Origin: Phoronis australis
Lineage: Eukaryota; Phoronida; Phoronidae
DNA length: 64,000 nucleotides
Direction: 5' to 3'
Assembly: GCA_002633005.1 (NCBI GenBank)
Contig: NMRA01000096.1
Span: 699,691-763,690, forward strand
Under the pieces are notes generated by a model. It worked only from the letters and a program-made list of their open reading frames with translations, did not search any database and had not been told where the DNA came from. Positions 21,752-31,917 of this stretch are shown piece by piece. The position numbers and the translations under genes were made by a program. Every line of letters starts with the position of its first letter. Position 1 is the first letter of the stretch.

Positions 21752-23026
21752 ATGAAACAAAGCACGTCAATGATATTAGAGGTGCCTGAAAACTGCCCAC
21801 TGAAGTTAGAAGGACACAACTTGTTAAAGGCTGCTTGGTTGGGAAAGTTGAAACTCGCCCGCCTTCTTGTGGAGGGCGGAACAAACGTTGATTTACAAAA
21901 CGAAGATGGACAAACAGCTTTAATCATCACAGTGTTATCAGATTATAGGGACGACAGGTCTTGTACAAGAGAGCAATTCATTCAATTCCTTATAGAAAAA
22001 GGCTGCAATACCAACGTACGCGACTGCACTGGCAGTATAGCGCTAATGTACGCGTGTAAGATGCGCCACCATTTGGCCGTCGTGCGTTTGCTCTTGGATG
22101 GGTTTTCAGACCCTCTGATTAAAGACCACAACGGTTTAAATTCGCTACAGCATGCAGCACACTCTGGCTTTGAAGAGGCCCTAAAGATGCTAGCAACAAC
22201 ATGCAAGCTTTTAGGCAAAGATGTAATAATAGTGGAAACTCAGAGGCGTGACCCAGCTTACAGTTCACGGGCACACTCGTTCACCCGTTCCCCGAAACAA
22301 CTCCGTAAGTCACAGTCAACAAGGTCTCCCGAAAGAACTACCAATAACCCAAGACAACTTCAAAAAATTCATTACTTACAACGAGGACCAACTGAAAAAA
22401 GACACGGAAGCTACTCGGATCCCAGCACTCCGTCTTCACCGCGGTCTCCCGTCTGCACTCCAAGGACTCCATCCTCACCTGTTGACGTCGCTAAACACTT
22501 CTACTCACAATGCTCTAAACCATTGAATCCAAAGAACCTGTTGAACGAGTCCTTCAAACAGAATGAAGGGACAACAGAAGCGGTACAGCGACGTAATGGT
22601 AGACGGTACTCGTTGCCCACTACTGCCGATCACGAAGAAAGTTTACCGTTTTTAGATTTGAATAAAACTGGTCCTACGGAAGACCAAGCAAACTTTGTGA
22701 ACATTAGTGATTGCGCTGAAAGCCCGGGGACAAAGAGACGTCATATCCTTGGGCCGCGAGGGAAATGTCTTGTTCGACAGGGTTCCGGGACTCGACTAGT
22801 AGACTGTATTTCAGTTTATCGGCCAGGCAAATTGCCTCCACTGAACGTCAACACTCGGCCGCCAATTCCGGATATAGTCTCGTCCAAAGGGTCTTCGCAA
22901 GCACAACAAATTATCATCAGCGAAGAAGAAGAAGAGGAAGATGATGGCTGTCAAGCCAACCACACGATGTCGCCACTTCCTGCTATGTATTTTTCTGCAA
23001 GAAGACGATACTCTCTTCAAGATTAA
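21752..23026 (+). CDS. ANKRD34-like ankyrin repeat protein
   Basis: Single-exon CDS of 424 codons. The first ATG in frame is 21752 (MKQSTSMILEV); the GTG six bases upstream is not a plausible start. Residues ~20-155 form about four ankyrin repeats (HNLLKAAWLGKLKLARLLVE, DGQTALIITVL, TGSIALMYACKM, HNGLNSLQHAAHSGFEEAL), closed by LLGKDVIIVE, the counterpart of the KGKEVIIITT end in vertebrate ANKRD34 proteins. A Ser/Pro/Arg-rich low-complexity middle follows. Near residues 343-376 is the family's second signature, RQGSGTRLVDCISVYRPG then LPPLNVNTRPPIPDI. The tail has an acidic run (391-398) and ends RRRYSLQD. Vertebrate ANKRD34A/B/C are also encoded in one coding exon. Molecular function is poorly known; ankyrin repeats suggest a cytosolic protein-binding role. 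Confidence 0.9.
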   Translation: MKQSTSMILEVPENCPLKLEGHNLLKAAWLGKLKLARLLVEGGTNVDLQNEDGQTALIITVLSDYRDDRSCTREQFIQFLIEKGCNTNVRDCTGSIALMYACKMRHHLAVVRLLLDGFSDPLIKDHNGLNSLQHAAHSGFEEALKMLATTCKLLGKDVIIVETQRRDPAYSSRAHSFTRSPKQLRKSQSTRSPERTTNNPRQLQKIHYLQRGPTEKRHGSYSDPSTPSSPRSPVCTPRTPSSPVDVAKHFYSQCSKPLNPKNLLNESFKQNEGTTEAVQRRNGRRYSLPTTADHEESLPFLDLNKTGPTEDQANFVNISDCAESPGTKRRHILGPRGKCLVRQGSGTRLVDCISVYRPGKLPPLNVNTRPPIPDIVSSKGSSQAQQIIISEEEEEEDDGCQANHTMSPLPAMYFSARRRYSLQD

Positions 23027-23795
23027 ATGGGGTTTACCAGTCTGATGCACGGCCGATATATGTAGTCGGTGATGGAAGCTGGAGTACCTGGGATTGGTCC
23101 TAAAAGCAGTGTCAACACCTTCGTTACAACCCTGACCAACTTCTTCGGTCTCGGGTAGAACGCACTTGACTGAATGCGAGGTTCAGGAAGGTGTCGTGTC
23201 AGACCCAACACTTGGTCTTAGTTGGCTATATTTCGCTTCTTTTCACATCTTTGTAACAACGACAGATGAAGTCGTCTGTTTTTTGCTCACAGATTTTAAC
23301 ACAATGACGTGAAATTATAATTAGTAGTGACCCGAATATTAGCTAAGGAACCAAGTGAATTTCTCAGTTTGCAAGCTCACCGCTAGGTAAAATGCAAATG
23401 GCGGAGCGACACGCGAATCGTAAAACGTCGAATCTTCATCTCAATGTGTATTTTTGAAAGATTTGATTTCTGTACAGTTTAATTCGCCGTATCATTCCCG
23501 CTCATAAATTTCCATGCAATCGTAATTATTGAACATCGGAGGGTCAATTTTTGCTGCGCAGTGCATGTGTGATATGTGTGATACTAAATCAGACGCTTTC
23601 AACCCAAAGACTTCCAACCCCGTTTGGGTTGGTTTACTGACTATAGCAGCAGTACTTTTCAACTTGACATAGGTTTGATTCACCTGCTGTAGTGTAGAGT
23701 GAATAGCCTATATAAGTGTGAAAGAAAAGGGTGGTGTACTAGTGCGTCTGCATGTGTATACGCCCAACTACACCACTGATTAAAAAGTCAATAAA
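23027..23795 (+). terminator. 3' UTR and poly(A) signal of the ankyrin gene
   Basis: About 760 bp of non-coding sequence follow the stop. The AATAAA at 23790-23795 is a plausible polyadenylation signal. No other gene lies between. Confidence 0.4.
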
Positions 23796-25286
23796 AAAGA
23801 CACAAAAATACGACTAGATGTCATTATCTCCTGATATTGCTTACGTGGCAGGGTATCAATGAAAACCCCAAGTTCGTTAGCAAGATCTGATGTCTCGCGT
23901 TTGCTTTTTCAAACCCCTGTATTTAGAATAAACAATCACGCTGTTTTTCGGTTCCAACACAAACGTTAACAGTTTTGGCAACATTAACGAGAGCAACAAA
24001 TTCAACCTATTCCTTTACCGCCTTAAATATCACTCTTCTTTGTCACAGACATCACATGATCTGACATATTCAAGAATATAGCTGCCAGAAGAGGTGGCGT
24101 ATTGGAATACCACTGGACATGTTCAGCCGATACCCATTCTGAACTTCCATCGACCTACACAGAATCAGAGAGACGATGGCCTACAACGCTCTTTGTGTCT
24201 CACAGATTACTTGCCTGTTGAGAGAGCAGCTTCTGTCCTGTGTTGCACTGTTCATTCCAGGATTTTAAAATAGTGGGCCCCACTCTAGCCAAAAACAAGG
24301 TCCATTTTGCAAAAACTTTGGTTCGATTACATTACAGTTCAAGGCGATCGAAAGGCATTAGATGGTTTGGAATTGTGATTAATGAGAAATGAAGCAATTC
24401 ATTGACGCCATAAATCTTTTGTTTTGTCTTAACATATCTATACCGAGCATTCTCTGAAAAACAGTAAGCATTCCAGCAAACCAGTGATGCCCCCAGGCTT
24501 GCTCATATCTTGAAGCAAACAGGAGTTTACCAAACAGTGATTCTCCTAATTTTCTTTTCACTTCCAATTGTGAACAGCCCTGAGAAACTAATTCAGGACC
24601 TTCCATCATTATTGTACCTAGATCATGAGTCCTTGCTACACACGAGCGATTTCGAACATTTGTTTTTATCAAAATTTGAGCGCTAAAACCCCTCACGAAG
24701 TCTGTAGAGTGAGTTGGTGCAGTCAAGGCTTCAGCGTGTTTGGAAAGTCTTCATTGTGGAACGTGCTTACTGAACTAAATCCCAAACAACGGTCATTTTT
24801 CCCCTGGAATAACCTTCACTGAAAACGACGGCTTTAACCCGAGTCCATTCCTCTCTCGTTGCTCCAGACTGTCAGTATTAAAGGCAGAGTTTCTCTTAGG
24901 GCATTGCCATGTCTGTGGACTTGACTGTGACCAAAATGCTCAATAACTCTGTTTATTTGTTCATTCTCCCAACTAGATTGGTCTGTTTCACTTGGAAAAG
25001 GGAGAGGCCTCATACAGCCAAGAAGTAAATTATGCCACAAGGTTTAAAAATCGAAACTGAAATAAAATGATTTTGTGGGTGAGAATCCGATCGCAGAAAC
25101 AATATTGTTCAACTTCATTTGGTCCCTAGAACACCCACTTAAGTCCATGTTTCATGGACTTTTACGTAACTTTCCTTCTTAGTCCGATATATCTTTAAGG
25201 GTTTAGAGACCAAGATATCTGTTGTTTTCTAGCAATGAAGAAAGACAAACAGTGACTACGAGATTAATAGTTGTACATTTTTACAG
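23796..25286. other. no supported gene
   Basis: Unassigned frames at 24379-24726 and 24834-25040 (minus) have no recognisable domain or splice support. May be intron of the gene ending at 25465. Confidence 0.35.
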
Positions 25287-25465
25287 AATGGACACCAAGT
25301 CGAAGATTCATTAATAGGCCTATAGAAAGAAGAAATAGCCCAAGAATGCTACACCCCACAATGTTATATTGGGACGGTAGATGGGTTGTTTCTGTAGATT
25401 TCAAGAGATGGGACAAATGTTATGTAGCCTGGCAAACTATTAAAATCTGCAACTGTCTTACTTGA
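25287..25465 (+). CDS. candidate last exon of an unrecognised gene
   Basis: An acceptor, TGTACATTTTTACAG, ends at 25286. The frame that follows (phase 1 entry) is open for 59 codons, rich in Trp and Arg (WTPSRRFINR, MLYWDGRWVVSVDFKRWDK), and stops at 25463-25465. About 470 bp of non-coding sequence and two AATAAA signals follow, as expected for a 3'-terminal exon. No family is recognised and no upstream exon with a matching phase was found, so it may be spurious. Confidence 0.3.
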
Positions 25466-25931
25466 GGAAAATCATCACTTTTATATTCTGTCCTGTTTAT
25501 GGTCTTCTGATACAGTGCATTATGCCTGGGTATGTAGTGTTGGTGTTTTAAAGCTTTGTATTAGCCGCCAGACGTCTCTGGTGTTTAACCTCTCCCCACT
25601 GGCTGGAGGAGCGTCTATATTGGTGGACTGTTCACGTTTATTGTGCTGGCGAATAGAATCACTTGTTAGGGACATTTGCGTTGTCTTTGAGCGAACTAAC
25701 ATGTAGGACAGGGCAGTTGAGTTTTGTCATATTTATTTTGTGATGGAGTGTTGTCAATACAAATGTAAATTTCGATCCAACTAAAATGATGGATTAAATT
25801 AGAGTTGATTAAAATCTGACTTTTGCTGAAGTGGAGTGCATGTACCAGTACGGTACAGTAACTTTGTACCAGCTATACATTCCCCGTTTACTGTCACGGT
25901 GTGATTTTACTGCGTGATAGTGATATTTTGA

Positions 25932-25953
25932 AATAAATATATTTTGTAATAAA
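25932..25953 (+). terminator. paired AATAAA poly(A) signals
   Basis: AATAAA at 25932-25937 and 25948-25953, followed by an AT-rich stretch. They would serve the candidate exon at 25287-25465. Confidence 0.35.
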
Positions 25954-25979
25954 TGAAAACTTTATTGTCTAAAATAGTT

Positions 25980-26672
25980 GCAGTATCTCAATGTGTTGTT
26001 TCTGTGTCAGCATTTTGTTGTCCTTCTCGTTCTGGATGGCCAATCAGATGGAAGTGTGCTCGTTATTGACAGAAAAAATCTGCTATTCCGCACATCATGG
26101 TCGAATAAAAGGGGTACATTGATTGGTGTAAAAATTAATATTGATAAAAATTAATAATCCGATTGCCTTTTTGAAACTCCAGTCCCGGGGCGTATTGTTT
26201 TACAACAGAGTCTATGGCACAACTGTTTGAACTGTGAGACCATGTCGTTTCAAACTGTACAAATTACCAGTTCACCAAGCTAATATAAATTAGGAACTAG
26301 GACATGTAATACTAGATAGTTAAGGAAAAGTAGCGTATCACCGAAGTAATTTTCCTTGAGACACCTCAGCACGCCTTACATGCGTTTTATTTTCTGAAAA
26401 AATGTCTGCATATTAATGTAATTATTAATCTTTGGCATAACCTTAAGTAGACAATTCCAATCACCTTTCGGGAAATTGAGTCTGTGCAAATGCATACTTC
26501 GACCTCCGGCTTCGGCTGCCAAAGCATTGTTGTCCACAGGCACACGCGGCAAACCGATGTATATGTGCATGTCTTACCAACCAGTACAGGGTGTTTTTGG
26601 TGTCGTGCATTCTTCTTTTTTCATTGAAATACTTAATGATAACATATCACTTTCTATAACTCTATCGTTTTG
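25980..26672. other. no gene seen
   Basis: Non-coding sequence up to a duplicated contig-end segment. Confidence 0.4.
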
Positions 26673-26925
26673 CAAAATGTTGTTCCCAACTTTTATTCAA
26701 GCTGGCCTATGCCCTCAATTCCGTATTATGGACATGTACGCAAACATGTACTGTTCCATTGGCCAATTGTTGCATACAATGACACGACTTTACATGCACG
26801 CATACTGTTGTTTGTATGCTCATCGATTTCCACGGGTTTCTATAATTTTTTCTACATAGTGACCAAGTGTTTCACACAAATGCATGTCTCAAATCTTTTT
26901 TTTTTTTGAATAAATCAAGTGGCGT
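26673..26925. repeat. duplicated contig end, copy A
   Basis: 253 bp repeated at 26927-27177 after a single N at 26926. Only one base substitution and a poly-T length difference (12 versus 10) separate the copies. This is the suffix of one contig and the prefix of the next, that is, unmerged overlap. It should be counted once. Confidence 0.9.
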
Positions 26926-26926
26926 N

Positions 26927-27177
26927 CAAAATGTTGTTCCCAACTTTTATTCAAGCTGGCCTATGCCCTCAATTCCGTATTATGGACATGTACGCAAACA
27001 TGTACTGTTCCATTGGCCAATTGTTGCATACAATGACACGACTTTACATGCACGCATACTGCTGTTTGTATGCTCATCGATTTCCACGGGTTTCTATAAT
27101 TTTTTCTACATAGTGACCAAGTGTTTCACACAAATGCATGTCTCAAATCTTTTTTTTTTGAATAAATCAAGTGGCGT
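26927..27177. repeat. duplicated contig end, copy B
   Basis: Second copy of the preceding segment. It begins CAAAATGTTGTTCCC and continues into unique sequence after GTGGCGT. Confidence 0.9.
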
Positions 27178-27345
27178 CGGGTCAAGGAGTTTTTAGATCC
27201 GTACTAAAAACTTTGGGAATGCAGTGATGTAATGGCGCGCCGGAGAGTGGCCCCCTTGACAACTGATCGTCTTGTCGGTTTTTAAACAACTGAAAAATAG
27301 GCACTGTACAGTTATAACGACGATAAAGGTTAATGACTGTATAAT

Positions 27346-27685
27346 ACAGTGACGAATCTAGGATATCATAAGGGGGGGGGCTACAATTTGTCTCGGTCAA
27401 ACGCACAAAGCACGATTGCATGCGCGCACGTCGAAACGTAGGATTTTCGTGGACGCGGACCTAGTTAAACACAGTCGGATGACTAAAATAAAAAAGACGG
27501 GCGGTCTCGATTGGACACTTGCAATGCGGTTCTGATCTCCCGGTCGTATGTCGATTACCGAGGTTAATTAGTAAACTCAATATTTCCTCACGCTCTTACT
27601 GTTTTATTTTTTGCGGCAGCCAAGGTTCGGGGGGGAAGGGGGGGAGGGCGGACCCCCTGCCCCCCCTAAATCGCCAATGTAATAC
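27346..27685. repeat. degraded G-rich MITE-type repeat
   Basis: The left end CAGTGACGAATCTAGGAT resembles the MITE at 3679. A CCCCCCCTAAATCGCCAATG right end lies 320 bp further on. G-runs mark the left side and mixed G/C-runs the right. Either one element with an insertion or two truncated copies. Confidence 0.4.
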
Positions 27686-27689
27686 CATT

Positions 27690-28440
27690 TTCTAAACTTT
27701 ATACATTTCAGTGATTGTTTTTCGACTGAGCCGGGGAAACCCCCCAGGCCCAAGCAGCACTCCGTGAGAATTTCAGCCAAAGCATTAGGAATTTTATCTT
27801 TGCAATGGCTTATATGACCGTTTACGCAATGCGTGGGTCACAGGTTTGCATTGTTTTATGTTACCAATATTTTAAAACCTCGTTAGTATTTAAAATTTCA
27901 AATTTTATTCTGAAAACTCCCGGGTTGCATCGTTCTTCATAATATGGGGAACAGCGTGTCACGCGCTGTCTGGCTTGCGAGTATAGTCGTGTCACCTCTA
28001 TGTATATAGCTTACTGGTGACAGCAACAAAGCGACTGATAATTTCATCAAAGACCCGCCACACTGGTGCCGGTCAAGCATTGTCGGACTTAGGGAGCATC
28101 CAGGAAGAATCCTACCTTCAAAACACGACAGAAAACGCCATCTTACATCGGTATTTTTACTACGGTAATTGTAGCAACATCCTAGATTCACCAGTCTTAA
28201 GTCACGTGACAGGATAACCAATCTGATGAAAGATGGACAGGATCTGTTTGCAAACCTGCATGCAGTCCTTCGTACATTATTCCCCCATCAGTAACTTTTC
28301 TTGGAGTAGAGAAATACCGTGAAACACGTTAAAAAAATGTGGTGCAAAGCTTTTCATACAATGCAGCAAGCCCACTATCAAAATTGACATGTGGCTTAGT
28401 TTTAGTTGACTTTACTAATTTCTTTTTCAAATCAGAGTGC
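27690..28440. other. no gene seen
   Basis: Non-coding; short unsupported frames only. Confidence 0.4.
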
Positions 28441-28790
28441 AGGCCCGTAGCCAGCATTGGGCGGGGGGTTGTTCGAATTTCTAGAAAGGTGGACCTTTTG
28501 CAAGCGTCAACACTCGAGTTCTTGGTAAGGCGCTTCACGCATGTTAATTATGGGGAAGGGAAATCTGTGTCCACGGCAACGATGGCTCTCAGCTCTACAT
28601 GCGCGCACCCCGGGGGGGGGTCTTCGGGGGGCTCGAACGAGCCCCCCCCCATTTGGCGAAATGGGCAAAAAGGTCCGCCCCTGAGAGGCAAAAAGTCCGT
28701 CAAAATGGAACAAAAGTCCCTAAATAAGCGCAAATGCGGTGCTCCCGTTTTTTTTGTTACCAGAAATGAGGATGTCGTGACGATTGCTCG
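28441..28790. repeat. dispersed repeat, copy 2 of the 8944-9175 family
   Basis: It starts AGGCCCGTAGCCAG, continues with TTCGAATTTCTAG and GGTGGACCTTTTGC, and has a G-run/C-run core with GCTCGAACGAGC. It then shares CATTTGGCGAAATGGGCAAA and GTCCGCC blocks with 8944-9175. The first block is complementary to the GGCTACGGGCCTGG end of the repeat at 31708-31917. Confidence 0.65.
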
Positions 28791-30227
28791 CAAACTACAG
28801 GAATCAAATTCCTAATGTGATCCATAAATGTAGACTAACGTTCTCGCGATACCGCTTACAATCACCACCCTTCCTTCTGAGCGGCTTCCACCAGGACCAA
28901 AGAGAGTGCGGCGCCCGTGTCGGATACGGTTGTGTTGACCTCAATGTCCTGCGCGAGCAAGACTCAATTAAGTGTAATTACCCAACTGTAAACTGTCGTA
29001 AGCATCACTGCCTCTACATAATGGCGAATTTTCAAAATGCAATAATACATAATTTTTGTTAAAAACGAATACCACGGCGGTATTCAGCTGGAAAACAACC
29101 AAGTCAGGATTTGGATTTTCAAAATCGATGAACTTAAAAGCTAAAAACTACAAACATTGGGTACGATTGAAGATAAACGACCAAGCGCATCCATACAATC
29201 GGAGGATTTACAAACGCTGATCAGAGTTAACAATATATCACATGGATTATTCTTTTAATATACTTTCAATCTCGTTTAACCAGATTTTTGACTAGGAAAT
29301 AGTTGTATTTAATTTGTGGCCACTCTATATTCTTATGGCTGACAAAAAGCTAGAATAGTTATGTAGTTAGTGCAACCGAAATCGCCCAGAGATTACAAAT
29401 CTTCAATTTGGCTATCACCATTTGCATTTTTGTATATATTTTATGATTTGAGTTCTAATAAAGATTAAACTTGAACTAATGACACGTGTGGTTTTATTCG
29501 CAGTGAAATGTTTAATGTACATGTAGATGTAATCTGGAAAGTTCAGGGATGGGTTCACAATTAGCTAAACTAATTAAGTTTCGCTGGCTATCAAACCCAC
29601 TACTGTTTTTGGTACTTCAAGTTCAAAGATAAAATAAAAAGATATCAACCTGTTCCTCGTGAGAAAAAAAACAACATGAGTATTAAAATGAAATAACAAA
29701 AACGGGTATGAAACATATTTAAAACCATCGTTCCTTTGGGAAGTTGCCCATGGTCAAGATGAACACAAATTAACTTTTTTAGCAATTTTATAATATTTAA
29801 AATGTACCAAGTCAAAACTGCTCTCTACAGTCGCAGTCTGTAACTTTGTGCAAATGTCATAGAAACCAATTTGGGTGTACTAACAACCATCATTTTTGAG
29901 ACAGTAGTGCTAACTATTACCTTTCGACTTCATTAGCTCAGATCTACGTCAATACAAAGGACGAGCTGAATAGGCATCATAAAAGTTGTCTGGGGCTAAG
30001 AGAATCTGAGCGGTGACCATTTTAAGCGAGAAGTTCTCCGCATGGCGTTACGCCTACCTACTGTCAAACTTTCAAGTCGGGCTTTTTTAAATGAGTGATT
30101 ACACCTCATCACATACTCCGATGGAAATATTTAGCCAGAGAATGGCTTGACGTAATTTTTCATCTGATAGTATTTTTGTTAAAAGTTGCTTACATCGCTG
30201 GAAATGGGAACAGTCCACTACTGATTC
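28791..30227. other. no gene seen
   Basis: Non-coding. An AATAAA at about 29456 follows an AT-rich stretch but no coding sequence can be linked to it. Confidence 0.35.
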
Positions 30228-31105
30228 CGCCGGTTCACTATTCCGAAAGTTCACTACTTCGAAGGTTCACCACTCCGAAGGTTCACTTCTCCGAAAATGT
30301 CTAAAATTTCTGAATCATGTGTAATTGCTGTACTTTTACATGCAAAAATAAGCGACACTTCGGTTATTAGATGCAACTATACCGGCAACAAATACACCCG
30401 ACCAGGAAGAGATAACCAGGATGGTTATCTCTTCCTGACCCGACTAATATGTCACTTTGTTTGCCGAGTTGACTTCCAGGTGCATGTGAAATTGCCCGCA
30501 TGTCTTACGAATACGGAAAAATGAGTACGTACTTGCATTTATAAAAGAATATGAAGTAGGAATGTTGATGAATTATCGACCACGATACCTTCATCAATCC
30601 CATGTCAAGATCGGATCATCTCACAGCGCGACAGAAAAGTTTAGGGCCGCTGCGCTTCAACGTCACCCACCGGAACTACTCGCACGGCCGGGTCGAAACT
30701 AAATGTAGTTAGTAAGCTACCCTGTCCCTACCAGTCTTCACGAAGTCTCATTCAATCTTATGAAATTCAAAACCGCCGTTGGTCGCCGGACCTGTGCCCT
30801 TTTTTGTCCCTAATTGAGAATGAGTCTTTAGTTAGATTCAATAATCAAGATTGCCAGTGATTGGAACTGAGCTCTTTTGTAAACAATGTAAATCAAAGCT
30901 TTCCGGACTATTCAACTCTTGCACACCCTTTAAATGGTTATTAAATGGACACCAGTACAATACCTTATTCATTTTCAGTTCTGAATCAGTAGTAAAAAAT
31001 CAGAGTAATGAACTGTCGGAGTTCTGGTTTTGGAATTGTGGACATTCGAAGTGGTGAACTTTCGAAGGTAGCGAACCTTCGGAGTTAGTGAACCCTCGGT
31101 CATGT
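30228..31105. repeat. inverted pair of short tandem arrays, possible non-autonomous element
   Basis: At 30228-30297 a ~16-bp unit of the type GGTTCACTACTCCGAA occurs four times. At about 31010-31095 the complementary unit (TTCGGAGTTAGTGAACC type) occurs about four times. The opposed arrays bracket ~700 bp with no coding sequence. This resembles elements with tandem repeats in their inverted ends. Confidence 0.55.
30404..30436. repeat. perfect 15-bp hairpin
   Basis: AGGAAGAGATAACCA, a 3-base loop GGA, then TGGTTATCTCTTCCT. It lies inside the preceding candidate element. No U-tract follows, so it is not a simple terminator. Confidence 0.7.
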
Positions 31106-31707
31106 AACCTTGGAAATCTTTTCCATCAAAATTGATGCTCGTATGAAATCTGCGAAGCTTTGCACCATTGACATTGAATGACAAGAGAAGACTTTCTTCA
31201 TTGACCAAGGTTTCATGAGGTCTAGACTTACCTAATAATGTGAACATGCGGGGATTTTTCAGTGCAAGAAAAGAAGGTAGCAAAATGTCTTTTTTGAGAA
31301 ACGACAGAGTAGTCAGTGAACATACCGTCGGTGTTACTGAATTTAAAAGAACGGAAACGCACACACGTGTACACGCATGCACGTCAATCCACCAATCCAC
31401 AATCAAAGTGGACACTTGATGATCAAGATATTTGTCGAAATTCGAAATTTGAAAATGCCTGCAATTAATCTAAACAATGCTAGAAAGTACACCAAAGTAC
31501 CAAATAACAAACCCATTTTCTGCTGTTTTTCTTGGTCGATTTTAAAGGCATTCATACTTTTGGGGATCTCTCTCGATGCTATAAAATTTGAGCTAGGCAT
31601 AGACACTTACTTCTAGACTTCCTTGTTACTCTATGGTGTAGAGACCACGCGCTTTCAATGCCGATGAATAACATAAAGCCTCCTCTGATCGTCATCTACG
31701 CAGTCAC
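31106..31707. other. no gene seen
   Basis: Non-coding spacer. Confidence 0.4.
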
Positions 31708-31917
31708 CACTCGGGCCGGATACGACCCGATGATTATGTGAAGCGCTTTACATCAGAAGTAAATTCAAAATTGATATTAACTTGGTTATGATTGTGGTTA
31801 CTAGAACTTGTAGTTACAACAATTTTTTATCCATTTAGTAAATCCTATCTTATCCTATCGGATAGGCTAGGGCTGAACCTTTTCCTCGGAGGGAACCCCC
31901 CTTGGCTACGGGCCTGG
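31708..31917. repeat. ~210-bp dispersed repeat, copy 1
   Basis: Shares ACCCGATGATTATGTGAAG, AATTCAAAATT, CGGATAGGCTAGGGCTG and the GGCTACGGGCCTGG end with 47391-47599 in the same order and orientation. Non-coding and short, so SINE- or MITE-like. Confidence 0.7.

Noticed and set aside
24379-25040. Two adjoining minus-strand frames that might be a decayed gene
   Set aside because: No family recognised in either and no splice sites linking them.
28339-28815. 158-codon plus-strand frame
   Set aside because: Most of it is translation of the G/C-run dispersed repeat shared with 8944-9175.
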